DNA of 64,000 nt, from positions 4,278,001 through 4,342,000 of the forward strand of contig NZ_CP120836.1 of NCBI RefSeq assembly GCF_049200465.1. Reading direction: 5' to 3'. The DNA is from Leptothermofonsia sp049200465 (GTDB lineage Bacteria; Cyanobacteriota; Cyanobacteriia; Leptolyngbyales; Leptolyngbyaceae). The notes under the pieces are model-generated. The model searched no databases. It worked only from the letters and a program-made list of their open reading frames with translations, and was not told the origin of the DNA. The position numbers and the translations under genes are program-made. Shown piece by piece: positions 26,413-34,238 of this stretch (the first letter of the stretch is position 1; each line of letters begins with the position of its first letter).

Positions 26413-27777
26413 ATGCCAACTCAATCCTCACCGACCCGCGTTATTCTCGTTCGTCACGGCGAGAGCAGCTTCAACCTTGAGCGCCGAGTTCAGGGACACT
26501 GGGACAAATCCACGCTGACCGAAAAAGGACAGGAATCGGCTCGTCAGGTTGGAGATGCCCTCAACGAGATGAAATTTGATGCAGTTTATACCAGTCCCCT
26601 CAGCCGTGCGAAAGACACGGCTGAAATTATTCTTTCAAGGCTAAACACTCCCCCTGCAACCCCTCTACAGGTTTCCGATAGCCTGAAGGAAATTAACCTG
26701 GTTCTGTGGGAAGGACTGTTGTTTACAGAGGTGGCGGAGAAGTATCCGGAGGAATACCGCAACTGGCAGGAAACCCCCGAAAAGGTGCGGATGGTCATTG
26801 ATGGACCAGATGGGCGATCGATGGATTTTTACCCTGTTCTGGCTCTCTACGATCAGGCCAGGGATTTTTGGAAGGATTTGCTGCCGCGCCACGTGGGTCA
26901 AACGCTTCTGATTGTTGCCCACAGTGGAATCAATCGAGCTTTGGTGAGTACGGCTGTGGGATTGCCCCCGGACCGCTACCAATCTGTTCACCAGTCCAAC
27001 TGCGGAATCAGTGTCCTAAACTTTTCGGGAGGATGGGGCGATCCCGTTCAGCTAGAGTCGCTCAACCTCACTGCCCATCTGGGAGAACTCTTACCACAGC
27101 CGAAGCAGGGACGAAAGGGCCCACGCTTTCTGCTGGTACGTCATGGAGAAACCGACTGGAATCGCCAGAAACGGTTTCAGGGGCAGATTGATGTGCCGCT
27201 GAACGATATGGGGCGTGTGCAGGCGCAGAAGGCTGCGGAGTTTTTGAAATCTGTTCCAATTCAGGCCGCAGTTACCAGTCCCATGTTGCGCCCTAGGGAG
27301 ACTGCTGAAGTTATTCTGCAATATCATCCTGATATTGAGCTGGAATTGGAGGATAACTTGAGGGAGATCAGCCACGGGCTCTGGGAAGGCAAACTGGAGT
27401 CTGAGATTGAAGCATCTTATCCGGGTATGCTTCAGCAGTGGCAGAACTCACCAGAAACTGTGCAGATGCCAGAGGGTGAAAACCTCCAACAGGTCTGGGA
27501 ACGGGCGATCGCCGCCTGGGATAGTATTGTACAGGCTGCTTACCAGCGAGAAGAACCTGGAATTACTCTGGTTGTTGCCCACGATGCGATTAATAAGGCC
27601 ATCCTCTGTTACGTTCTGGGGTTGGGACCAGACCATTTCTGGAACTTTAAGCAGGGCAATGGAGCCGTTAGCGTTATTGACTATTCCCAGGGATCTGAAA
27701 AACCAGTCCTGACTGCGATGAACATCACCAGTCACCTGGGTGGGGTGCTTGATAAAACAGCCGCTGGAGCCCTTTAG
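26413..27777 (+). CDS. Two-domain histidine phosphatase (PGM-like fusion)
   Basis: A 454-residue protein made of two complete histidine phosphatase domains. The first (about 8-215) has LVRHGESSFN and VAHSGINRAL; the second (about 230-445) has LVRHGETDWN, SPMLRPRETAEVIL and VVAHDAINKAIL. Both catalytic histidine pairs are intact. The two halves are clearly homologous to each other and to the single-domain phosphatase at 8540, which suggests an internal duplication. Similar double-domain proteins occur in other cyanobacteria; candidate substrates include sugar phosphates and 2-carboxyarabinitol 1-phosphate, but neither is shown here. The ATG follows a pyrimidine-rich leader with no Shine-Dalgarno sequence. 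Confidence 0.9.
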   Translation: MPTQSSPTRVILVRHGESSFNLERRVQGHWDKSTLTEKGQESARQVGDALNEMKFDAVYTSPLSRAKDTAEIILSRLNTPPATPLQVSDSLKEINLVLWEGLLFTEVAEKYPEEYRNWQETPEKVRMVIDGPDGRSMDFYPVLALYDQARDFWKDLLPRHVGQTLLIVAHSGINRALVSTAVGLPPDRYQSVHQSNCGISVLNFSGGWGDPVQLESLNLTAHLGELLPQPKQGRKGPRFLLVRHGETDWNRQKRFQGQIDVPLNDMGRVQAQKAAEFLKSVPIQAAVTSPMLRPRETAEVILQYHPDIELELEDNLREISHGLWEGKLESEIEASYPGMLQQWQNSPETVQMPEGENLQQVWERAIAAWDSIVQAAYQREEPGITLVVAHDAINKAILCYVLGLGPDHFWNFKQGNGAVSVIDYSQGSEKPVLTAMNITSHLGGVLDKTAAGAL

Positions 27778-27919
27778 AGCTTTGAGTAGTGAATTTTGAT
27801 GGAGACAACAGGCAGCAGGGGAAAAGGGGATTCCATTCATCCCCCATCCACTCTTTTCCTCTTCTTGTCTCCATTCTTCCATCTTTCTGTTTCCCGACCC
27901 CTCTTCCTCTCTTCAGAAT

Positions 27920-29227
27920 ATGGATGTTGTTGAACTATTAAAGCAGGTGCGGATTATCGATCCGATCACGGAGACTGATCGAATCGCGGATGTTCTGATC
28001 GAAAACGGTACCATTCGGGAAGTAAGTGATAATATTGCTGAGCCGTCTACTGAAACTATCGTTCGCAACTGCCAGGGGCTTGTCCTGGGCCCTGGTCTAG
28101 TGGATCTCTATAGCCATTCGGGGGAACCTGGTTTTGAAGAGCGAGAAACTCTGGAATCCCTCATGCAATCTGCAGCAGCAGGCGGTTTTACCCAGGTTGC
28201 TATTTTGCCTGACACGGTGCCTGCCATCGATAATCCAGCAAGTGTGACGTGGTTGAAAGAAAAGACCAGGAGTTTGAGAGAATGGCAGGCCAGGAGAGAC
28301 ATAGCCAATCGCCCTTTAATTCCTTACTATCCCCATCTCCACTGTTGGGCTGCGCTTACAGTAGATGTGCAGGGGCAGCAGATGAGCGAGTTGGCAGAAC
28401 TGGCAGCGGCTAAGATTGTTGGTTTTGCTGATGGCAAACCATTGCATCATCTGACGATGGTGCGCCGTTTGCTAGAGTACTTAAAGCCCTTTGGTAAACC
28501 GATCGCACTCTGGGCGTGGGATGTTGGACTGGCGGGCAATGGCGTCATGCGGGAAGGTCAGGAGTCGATTCAGTTTGGTTTGGCAGGAGTGCCTGCGATC
28601 GCGGAAACGGCTGCCCTCTCTGCCTTGCTGGAATGCGTCGAAACTATTGCTACCCCGGTTCACCTGATGCGAATTTCCACGGCTCGCAGTGTGGAACTGA
28701 TACGCGCAGCCAAAGCTCGCGGGGTGCCTGTGACTGCCAGCACTTCCTGGATGCATCTGCTGCTTAATAGTGAAGCCGTTGGTAGCTATGACCCCAACCT
28801 GCGATTAACCCCTCCTTTAGGAAATCCCGAAGACCAGATTGCTCTTTTAAGAGGGTTAGAGGAGGGAGTGCTGGATGCGATCGCCATTGACCACACCCCC
28901 TACACCTATGAAGAAAAAACCGTCGCTTTTTCCGAAGCTCCTTCCGGTGCAATTGGGCTGGAACTGGCACTGCCGCTACTCTGGGAGAGACTGGTTGAAA
29001 CGGGTAGATGGTCTGCGCTGGAATTATGGCGTTGCCTCAGCACAAATCCAGCCTTTTGTTTACAGCAGCCGCCTGGAGCGATCGCGCCTGACACTGCCGC
29101 AGAACTCACGTTGTTTAATCCCAACCAGCCCTGGACGGTAGAACCCCGCACGCTCAAGTCTCTTTCAAGTAACACCCCCTGGCTGGGATATAAATTGTCA
29201 GGGCGGGTTATCAAAACCTGGTGTTGA
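27920..29227 (+). CDS. Dihydroorotase-like protein with degenerate metal site
   Basis: A 435-residue amidohydrolase-superfamily protein, colinear with class I dihydroorotases: GPGLVDLYSHSGEPGFE, AAAGGFTQVAILPDT, STARSVELIRAAKARGVPVTA, LTPPLGNPEDQIALLRGL and AIDHTPYTYEEK. Key residues differ. The HxH of DxHxH is YSH, the substrate-binding Arg of LREPG is Gly, HAED/HCED is WAWD, and the His of H(I/V)ST is Arg. The Asp of the (T/I)DH motif remains. By analogy with known inactive PyrC homologues that scaffold aspartate transcarbamoylase, it may be structural. No pyrB is near. An active pyrC is expected elsewhere in the genome. Confidence 0.88.
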   Translation: MDVVELLKQVRIIDPITETDRIADVLIENGTIREVSDNIAEPSTETIVRNCQGLVLGPGLVDLYSHSGEPGFEERETLESLMQSAAAGGFTQVAILPDTVPAIDNPASVTWLKEKTRSLREWQARRDIANRPLIPYYPHLHCWAALTVDVQGQQMSELAELAAAKIVGFADGKPLHHLTMVRRLLEYLKPFGKPIALWAWDVGLAGNGVMREGQESIQFGLAGVPAIAETAALSALLECVETIATPVHLMRISTARSVELIRAAKARGVPVTASTSWMHLLLNSEAVGSYDPNLRLTPPLGNPEDQIALLRGLEEGVLDAIAIDHTPYTYEEKTVAFSEAPSGAIGLELALPLLWERLVETGRWSALELWRCLSTNPAFCLQQPPGAIAPDTAAELTLFNPNQPWTVEPRTLKSLSSNTPWLGYKLSGRVIKTWC

Positions 29228-29279
29228 TAAGTTGGATTGTGTAATTTGGATTGTGCCTATCATCTGCTGAATTTCACTT

Positions 29280-30884
29280 ATGTTCAATTTGCGGCTATCT
29301 GCTTTGTTGTACTCATCCCTGGCCATTACACCTTTACTTAAGCGATCCATACAGTTAGCACTCTGTGCGATCGCGGCTGCCCTGGTATTGGTGGGCACCA
29401 TCGCAGAACCTGTGCTGGCACAGATTAAACCATCAACCAGCCAGGCAGTTCCAGTAAGGTCGATTCAGCCCTACCTAGATCGGGTGATTCAGCAGGTGAC
29501 TGAGTTTCAACTGGACAATGGCATGAAATTCATTGTGCTGGAACGGCATCAGGCTCCAGTTGTTTCCTTTTTGACCTATGCCGATGTGGGCGGGGCCGAT
29601 GAACCCGATGGTAAAACGGGTGTGGCCCATTTCCTGGAACACCTGGCCTTTAAGGGCACCACTCGAATTGGCACGCTGGATTACAGTGCAGAAAAGCCGT
29701 TACTCGACCGACTGGATCAACTAGCTGCGAAAATTCAAACGGCGGCTGAAAAGGGGCAAAAAGCAGAAGAGAAAAAACTACGGGCAGAATTTGCCAAAGT
29801 TGAAGCACAGGCCACTCGTCTGGTGAAGCAAAACGAAATGGGGCGGATTGTAGAACAGTCTGGAGGAGTTGGGCTGAATGCCAATACTTCCAGCGATGCA
29901 ACCCGTTATTTCTACAGTTTCCCCTCCAACAAGCTGGAATTGTGGATGTCGCTGGAATCAGAGCGCTTTTTGGAGCCTGTGTTTCGGGAGTTTTACAAGG
30001 AAAAAGATGTGATTTTGGAAGAACGCCGCCTGCGGACGGATAATTCGCCAATCGGTCAAATGGTGGAAGCCTTTTTGGATACTGCTTTCAAAGTCCATCC
30101 CTATCGTCGCCCGGTGATTGGCTATGACAAAGACATTCGGGGCTTGACGCGGCAGGATGTGGAGCAGTTTTTTGAAACTCACTACACACCCAATAATTTG
30201 ACAATCGCCGTTGTCGGCGATGTCAATCCTGCTGAGGTAAAGCGGTTGGCTCAAATTTATTTTGGTCGTTACCGGGCAAAACCCGCTCCACCGGATGTAT
30301 TGGCGACCGAGCCCCCCCAAACTGCCACCCGTGAAGTCTCCCTGCGCCTAAAGAGCCAGCCCTGGTATCTGGAGGGATACCACCGACCAAGCCTGAACCA
30401 TCCTGACAATGCGGTTTACGAAATGATCAGCAGCATCCTGAGCGATGGCCGCACTTCCCGACTCTACAAATCGCTGGTGGAAAAACAACGACTGGCACTC
30501 ACTGCTCAAGGGTCTAACGGCTTTCCTGGTAACAAATTTCCCAACCTGATGCTGTTCTATGTTATGACGGCTCCAGGCCATACTGTTGATGAGGCGGAAA
30601 AAGCATTAAGAGCTGAGATCGATCGCCTCAAAACGGAACCTGTCTCTGAGAAGGAACTGAACCGGGTGAAAACCCAGGCACGGGCAGGGTTATTGCGATC
30701 GCTCGACTCCAACGCTGGAATGGCTCAACTGTTGTTAGAGTACGACGTGAAAACAGGGGACTGGCGCAACTTGTTTAAAGCGATTGATCAGATTTCAGCC
30801 GTGACTGCCGCCGACATTCAACGTGTGGCGCAGTCAACCTTTAACCCCCAAAACCGCACCATTGGTCGTCTCCTATCCCAGTGA
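29280..30884 (+). CDS. M16 family zinc metallopeptidase, secreted
   Basis: A 534-residue pitrilysin/processing-peptidase family member. A signal peptide (about 1-48, ending PVLAQ) is followed by an M16 N-terminal domain with the inverted zinc motif HFLEH near residue 117; the downstream glutamate probably lies in SLESERF, about 100 residues on. A helical insertion rich in Lys/Glu/Ala (about 140-185) separates them. The second M16 domain includes VVGDVNPAEVKRLAQIYFG and ILSDGRTSRLY. A zinc-binding half and an inactive half within one chain is normal for the family. Export to the periplasm is inferred. Its last codons overlap the GTG of the next reading frame by four bases. Confidence 0.9.
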   Translation: MFNLRLSALLYSSLAITPLLKRSIQLALCAIAAALVLVGTIAEPVLAQIKPSTSQAVPVRSIQPYLDRVIQQVTEFQLDNGMKFIVLERHQAPVVSFLTYADVGGADEPDGKTGVAHFLEHLAFKGTTRIGTLDYSAEKPLLDRLDQLAAKIQTAAEKGQKAEEKKLRAEFAKVEAQATRLVKQNEMGRIVEQSGGVGLNANTSSDATRYFYSFPSNKLELWMSLESERFLEPVFREFYKEKDVILEERRLRTDNSPIGQMVEAFLDTAFKVHPYRRPVIGYDKDIRGLTRQDVEQFFETHYTPNNLTIAVVGDVNPAEVKRLAQIYFGRYRAKPAPPDVLATEPPQTATREVSLRLKSQPWYLEGYHRPSLNHPDNAVYEMISSILSDGRTSRLYKSLVEKQRLALTAQGSNGFPGNKFPNLMLFYVMTAPGHTVDEAEKALRAEIDRLKTEPVSEKELNRVKTQARAGLLRSLDSNAGMAQLLLEYDVKTGDWRNLFKAIDQISAVTAADIQRVAQSTFNPQNRTIGRLLSQ

Positions 30885-31159
30885 TTTCAACGGAACTGCT
30901 CTCCTACTATCGCCAGATCAGCCAGCAGCTTTTAACAGTGGTTGATGTTGAGACAACTGGGCATCAGGCAGGCCGCGATCGCGTGATTGAAGTGTCTGTT
31001 TTGCAGGCAACCCTGGCAGATGGCATCCAGCATCAACAAACCCATCTGCTCAACCCCCAGGTAACGGTGCCCTTTCCAATTACCCGATTTACAGGCATCT
31101 CCCAGGCCATGGTGCCCTCACCCTCCACTCCCTATCTCGCCTTCCATGCAAGCGGTTAG
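30881..31159 (+). pseudogene. Truncated DEDD 3'-5' exonuclease (N-terminal fragment)
   Basis: The 92 codons begin with a GTG overlapping the M16 stop codon. The segment LLTVVDVETTGHQAGRDRVIEVSVL is the Exo I motif (DxET) of DnaQ-like exonucleases, and RFTGISQAMV is the conserved segment that normally leads to Exo II. The frame then enters pyrimidine-rich filler (31118-31145) and stops inside dinB, so the Exo II and Exo III motifs are absent. The fragment cannot form a DEDD active site. A deletion joining the exonuclease to the dinB leader is the simplest explanation. The remaining frame may still be translated together with the M16 gene. Confidence 0.8.
31118..31145 (+). repeat. Pyrimidine-rich filler, also dinB leader
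   Basis: CCTCACCCTCCACTCCC followed by CTATCTCGCCTTCC directly before the dinB ATG. It resembles the leaders of the NurA and secA genes (CTATCTCCT then CCATG). Confidence 0.7.
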
Positions 31160-32237
31160 AAAAATTATCCATGTTGACATGGATGCCTTCTTTGCCTCGG
31201 TGGAGCAACGGGATGAGCCCAACTACCGGGGCAAACCCATTGTTGTCGGTGGCTCTCCCGAAAAGCGAGGTGCGGTCGCGGCAGCGAGTTACGAAGCCCG
31301 TAAATTTGGCATTCGTTCTGCTATGCCTTCCCGAATTGCCATTCAAAAGTGCCCGGAGGTAATTTTTGTCAAACCCCGGTTTGAAGTTTACCGGGCGGTG
31401 TCCGAGAAAATTCGGGAGATCTTTTACCGCTATACGGACTTGGTTGAACCGCTTTCACTGGATGAAGCCTATCTGGATGTCACCACCAACCACAGAGGGA
31501 TAGCCTCAGCAACAGTGATTGCCAGGGAAATCAAAGATTGCATTTGCAAAGAAACTGGGCTCACCGCTTCAGCCGGGGTTTCGATGAACAAATTCCTGGC
31601 AAAAGTAGCTTCTGGAATGAACAAACCCAATGGTCTTTTTCTAATTCCCCCCGAAGAAGCCGCAGCCTTCGTCGAAAAACTGCCCATTGAAAAATTTCAT
31701 GGAATTGGCAAAGTCACGGCCAGCAAGATGCACAAGCTGGGAATTTTAGTGGGTGCCGACCTGAAGCAGTGGACTGAAGAAGCACTGGTTCAAAGATTTG
31801 GTAAGGTCGGACAGTTCTATTACAGAATTGCCAGAGCCCAGGACGATCGCCCCGTTAACCCCAACCGCACCCGCAAATCCATTGGTACTGAGAAAACCTT
31901 TGACAACGACCTGGACGATTTTCTAACCCTGTATGCAGAGTTAGAAAAAATAGCCCACAAGCTGAAAGAACGCCTGGATGCGAAAAACACCCATGGACGA
32001 ACAATTACGCTCAAAATTCGGTACGTCGACTATCATCTAATCACCCGCCGCCGGACGCTAGCCTTTCCAACCAGCGACGAAATGTTGATTCTCAGCCTGG
32101 CTCAGGAGTTGCTACTGTCCACTGTTGACTTGAGGGGTAAAAAAGTCCGGCTTTTAGGAATCTCTGTTTCAAATCTGGGAGATGAAGATGAGAATACCCA
32201 GCTATATCAACAGCTTGCACTGGATTTGGAGATTTAA
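31146..32237 (+). CDS. dinB: DNA polymerase IV (Y-family)
   Basis: A 363-residue error-prone translesion polymerase. Catalytic motif I is HVDMDAFFASVEQRD and motif III is LSLDEAYLDVT (Asp-Glu pair). ASYEARKFGIRSAMPS is typical of fingers and palm. A helix-hairpin-helix segment is KFHGIGKVTASKMHKLG, and the little-finger domain contains GRTITLKIRY. A C-terminal beta-clamp motif is not obvious; the protein ends LYQQLALDLEI, in which QLALDL fits the QLxLxL-type clamp-binding consensus. No Shine-Dalgarno sequence precedes the ATG; the leader is pyrimidine filler. No LexA box was recognised. Confidence 0.95.
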   Translation: MQAVRKIIHVDMDAFFASVEQRDEPNYRGKPIVVGGSPEKRGAVAAASYEARKFGIRSAMPSRIAIQKCPEVIFVKPRFEVYRAVSEKIREIFYRYTDLVEPLSLDEAYLDVTTNHRGIASATVIAREIKDCICKETGLTASAGVSMNKFLAKVASGMNKPNGLFLIPPEEAAAFVEKLPIEKFHGIGKVTASKMHKLGILVGADLKQWTEEALVQRFGKVGQFYYRIARAQDDRPVNPNRTRKSIGTEKTFDNDLDDFLTLYAELEKIAHKLKERLDAKNTHGRTITLKIRYVDYHLITRRRTLAFPTSDEMLILSLAQELLLSTVDLRGKKVRLLGISVSNLGDEDENTQLYQQLALDLEI

Positions 32238-32721
32238 GTATTCCCCGCTGCTGCTGGGTGTGCTCCTATCAACGGGTAGTGCCCTCGCAGTCGATTTGCA
32301 GAACGATGACAACAAAAACTATGAGGTCAAAATCGTCGAAGCCAACCGTGTCGTTCAGTTGTCAATCAAACCTAATTCAACGGAAAAGTCCGTCTGCCAA
32401 ACTGCTTGTTCCATTGAGCTACAAGGCGAAGTAGTCGGAGCCGTTGGCGATACAACGGTAACCATCAAGCAAGGTAAACTCCGCGGTCAGTCGCAGATGT
32501 GCCCTAAACAAGTTTGCACAGCCCAGGGTTGCCAGACCGAATACTACACTGCCGCCAGTTGTCCGCTGCAACCGAAGGTAGAATCCTCCCAACCGCGAAG
32601 AAAGAAATCAGCTCCACAAACTCCCCAAACCCCTATTCCTAATCCGCTGGCTCCCCGTCCCTGGCCCTATACCCCACTTCCTGTTCCCCCCGATACTGCA
32701 CCCGATAAATCCGTCCATTAG
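32182..32721 (+). CDS. Secreted cysteine-containing protein, unknown
   Basis: A 179-residue protein with a signal peptide (KYSPLLLGVLLSTGSALA, cleavage expected around residue 36) and then a small domain: YEVKIVEANRVVQLSIKP, CQTACSIELQGEV, TVTIKQGKLRGQS, MCPKQVCTAQGC. Its mature part has several cysteines that could form disulfides. A Pro/Ser-rich C-terminus follows. The ATG start overlaps the end of dinB by 56 bases; a TTG at 32215 would shorten the overlap and keep the signal peptide. The 3' end overlaps the opposite-strand dehydrogenase by 83 bases. I know no function for it. Confidence 0.75.
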   Translation: MKMRIPSYINSLHWIWRFKYSPLLLGVLLSTGSALAVDLQNDDNKNYEVKIVEANRVVQLSIKPNSTEKSVCQTACSIELQGEVVGAVGDTTVTIKQGKLRGQSQMCPKQVCTAQGCQTEYYTAASCPLQPKVESSQPRRKKSAPQTPQTPIPNPLAPRPWPYTPLPVPPDTAPDKSVH

Positions 32722-34126
32722 CTTCTTCAGTCAGCAGCAAACTGCCATCGGGTAATACCAGCAGTCCTACTGGTCTGCCCCAGGTATCGGGACCTGCTGG
32801 GTTGATCAAAAATCCGGTGAGGAAATCTTCGTAGTACCCCTTGGGGCGTCCATTCTCTCCAAACGGAACAAACACAATTTTGTAACCAGTTCCCTGATCA
32901 CGGTTCCACGAACCTCGAAATGCGACAAACGCACCATTGTGATACTTGGCTGGAAAGGTTTTGCCATTATAAAACTGAAGCCCTAAAGCGGCAGAGTGTG
33001 CCTGGAACAGAACATCTGGGGTGCGCGTGCGGGCAACCAGATCAGGACGTGGGCTACGTCCGTTTTGTAAGTGGTTAGGATCAATATAGTTGGGACTCAA
33101 GTAAGCAAACGGCCAGCCGTAAAACTCTCCCTGCTGGATGCGAGTCAGATAGTCAGGTACCAGATCATCCCCTAAGCCATCCCGTTCGTTGACAGTGGTG
33201 TATAGCTCTCCTGTAGTGGGATGAAAGGCTAATCCAACCGGATTTCGCAAACCAGAGGCGAAGGTTTGTCGCTCTGAGCCATCCAGGTTCATTACCTGCA
33301 CCGAGGCACGGGGTAACTCTTCCACATCCACATTTGATCGCGATCCAATGGAAACATACAATTTCTTCTGGTCCGGGGAAAGAATGACATTGCGAGTCCA
33401 GTGTTGCCGATAGCCACCACCAGGCAGGTCTGTAATTTTCTGTCCTTTTCCGCTCAATTGCTCCTGTCCACGGCTGTAGGGAAACCGCAGCACCTCCGCT
33501 GTATTCCCCAGAAAAAAGGCATCCTTAGCGAACGCCATCCCAAACGGAATCTCTAAACCATTTTCTGGCCCCGCAAAGGTTTTACGCACTTCCGCCACGC
33601 CATCTCCATCCCCATCCCGCAGCAGGCGAATCCGGTTCTGGGGCGTTTCCGTCACCAGCACATCGCCCGTCGGGGTAAGGGCTAACCAGCGGGGGCGATC
33701 GAGCCCTTCAGCAAAGACATTGACCACAAAACCCGGAGGCACCTTTAGAACAGGATTTTGAGGAATCGGCACCACATTGGGCGGTTTAGAAGCACTATTG
33801 CTGGCAAATGGTTGGGGCAGATTCGCCAGTGTGATTCGGATTGGTTGGGGCGACAAAACTTCCGTCTGAATCCCCTTGGCCACTGGGGAAATCACTGGCT
33901 GAGATGGTTTAACAGGCTCTGCCGAACCCACAGTTGGAGTGGCTGAAGAAGACTGCCCAACCGGGGAATGATCAGCCACATTACACGCCACCAGACTTAC
34001 CCCAACCAGCACTGAAATCCAGAAATAGCACAAGTTAGAACCCAGGACACGTGGTAGGTGGCAAGCTTTGAAGCAGTCTGTGTGCTGAAGCCTGCTCCTG
34101 CCAATAGCCTTGACTCTTCTATCCAC
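32639..34126 (-). CDS. PQQ-dependent sugar dehydrogenase-like lipoprotein
   Basis: A 495-residue secreted beta-propeller protein. The N-terminus carries a lipoprotein signal with lipobox LVAC (ISVLVGVSLVAC, Cys about 48); the residues before it suggest that the true start lies downstream of the first Met. A Pro/Ser spacer leads to the glucose/sorbosone dehydrogenase fold: DRPRWLALTPTGDVLVTET, RIRLLRDGDGDGVAE, FGMAF, GLRNPVGLAFHPTTGELY, FAYLSPNYIDP and GSWNRDQGTGYKIV. Members oxidise sugars using PQQ or act as lectin-like propellers. Whether this organism makes PQQ is unknown, so enzyme activity is inference. Confidence 0.88.
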   Translation of the reverse strand: MDRRVKAIGRSRLQHTDCFKACHLPRVLGSNLCYFWISVLVGVSLVACNVADHSPVGQSSSATPTVGSAEPVKPSQPVISPVAKGIQTEVLSPQPIRITLANLPQPFASNSASKPPNVVPIPQNPVLKVPPGFVVNVFAEGLDRPRWLALTPTGDVLVTETPQNRIRLLRDGDGDGVAEVRKTFAGPENGLEIPFGMAFAKDAFFLGNTAEVLRFPYSRGQEQLSGKGQKITDLPGGGYRQHWTRNVILSPDQKKLYVSIGSRSNVDVEELPRASVQVMNLDGSERQTFASGLRNPVGLAFHPTTGELYTTVNERDGLGDDLVPDYLTRIQQGEFYGWPFAYLSPNYIDPNHLQNGRSPRPDLVARTRTPDVLFQAHSAALGLQFYNGKTFPAKYHNGAFVAFRGSWNRDQGTGYKIVFVPFGENGRPKGYYEDFLTGFLINPAGPDTWGRPVGLLVLPDGSLLLTEEANGRIYRVQYRGEQEVGYRARDGEPAD

Positions 34127-34164
34127 TATACCTACTCCCTATTTCCCTATCCCTTCCATGTTAA

Positions 34165-34197
34165 AGATCCCCAACCTCTTAGCGAAGTCGGGGATCT
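34165..34197 (-). terminator. Candidate terminator of the pil operon
   Basis: AGATCCCC and GGGGATCT form a perfect 8-bp outer stem, and the inner bases pair partially. On the minus strand the stem is followed by a short T-containing run. A hairpin of this type, with AGATCCCCGACTT arms, is common in cyanobacterial intergenic DNA, so it could also be a repeat. It lies 42 bases past the pilQ stop. Confidence 0.5.
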
Positions 34198-34238
34198 GAG
34201 TCAGGGAAAAACCTAACACCTAACAACCAACAAACCCT

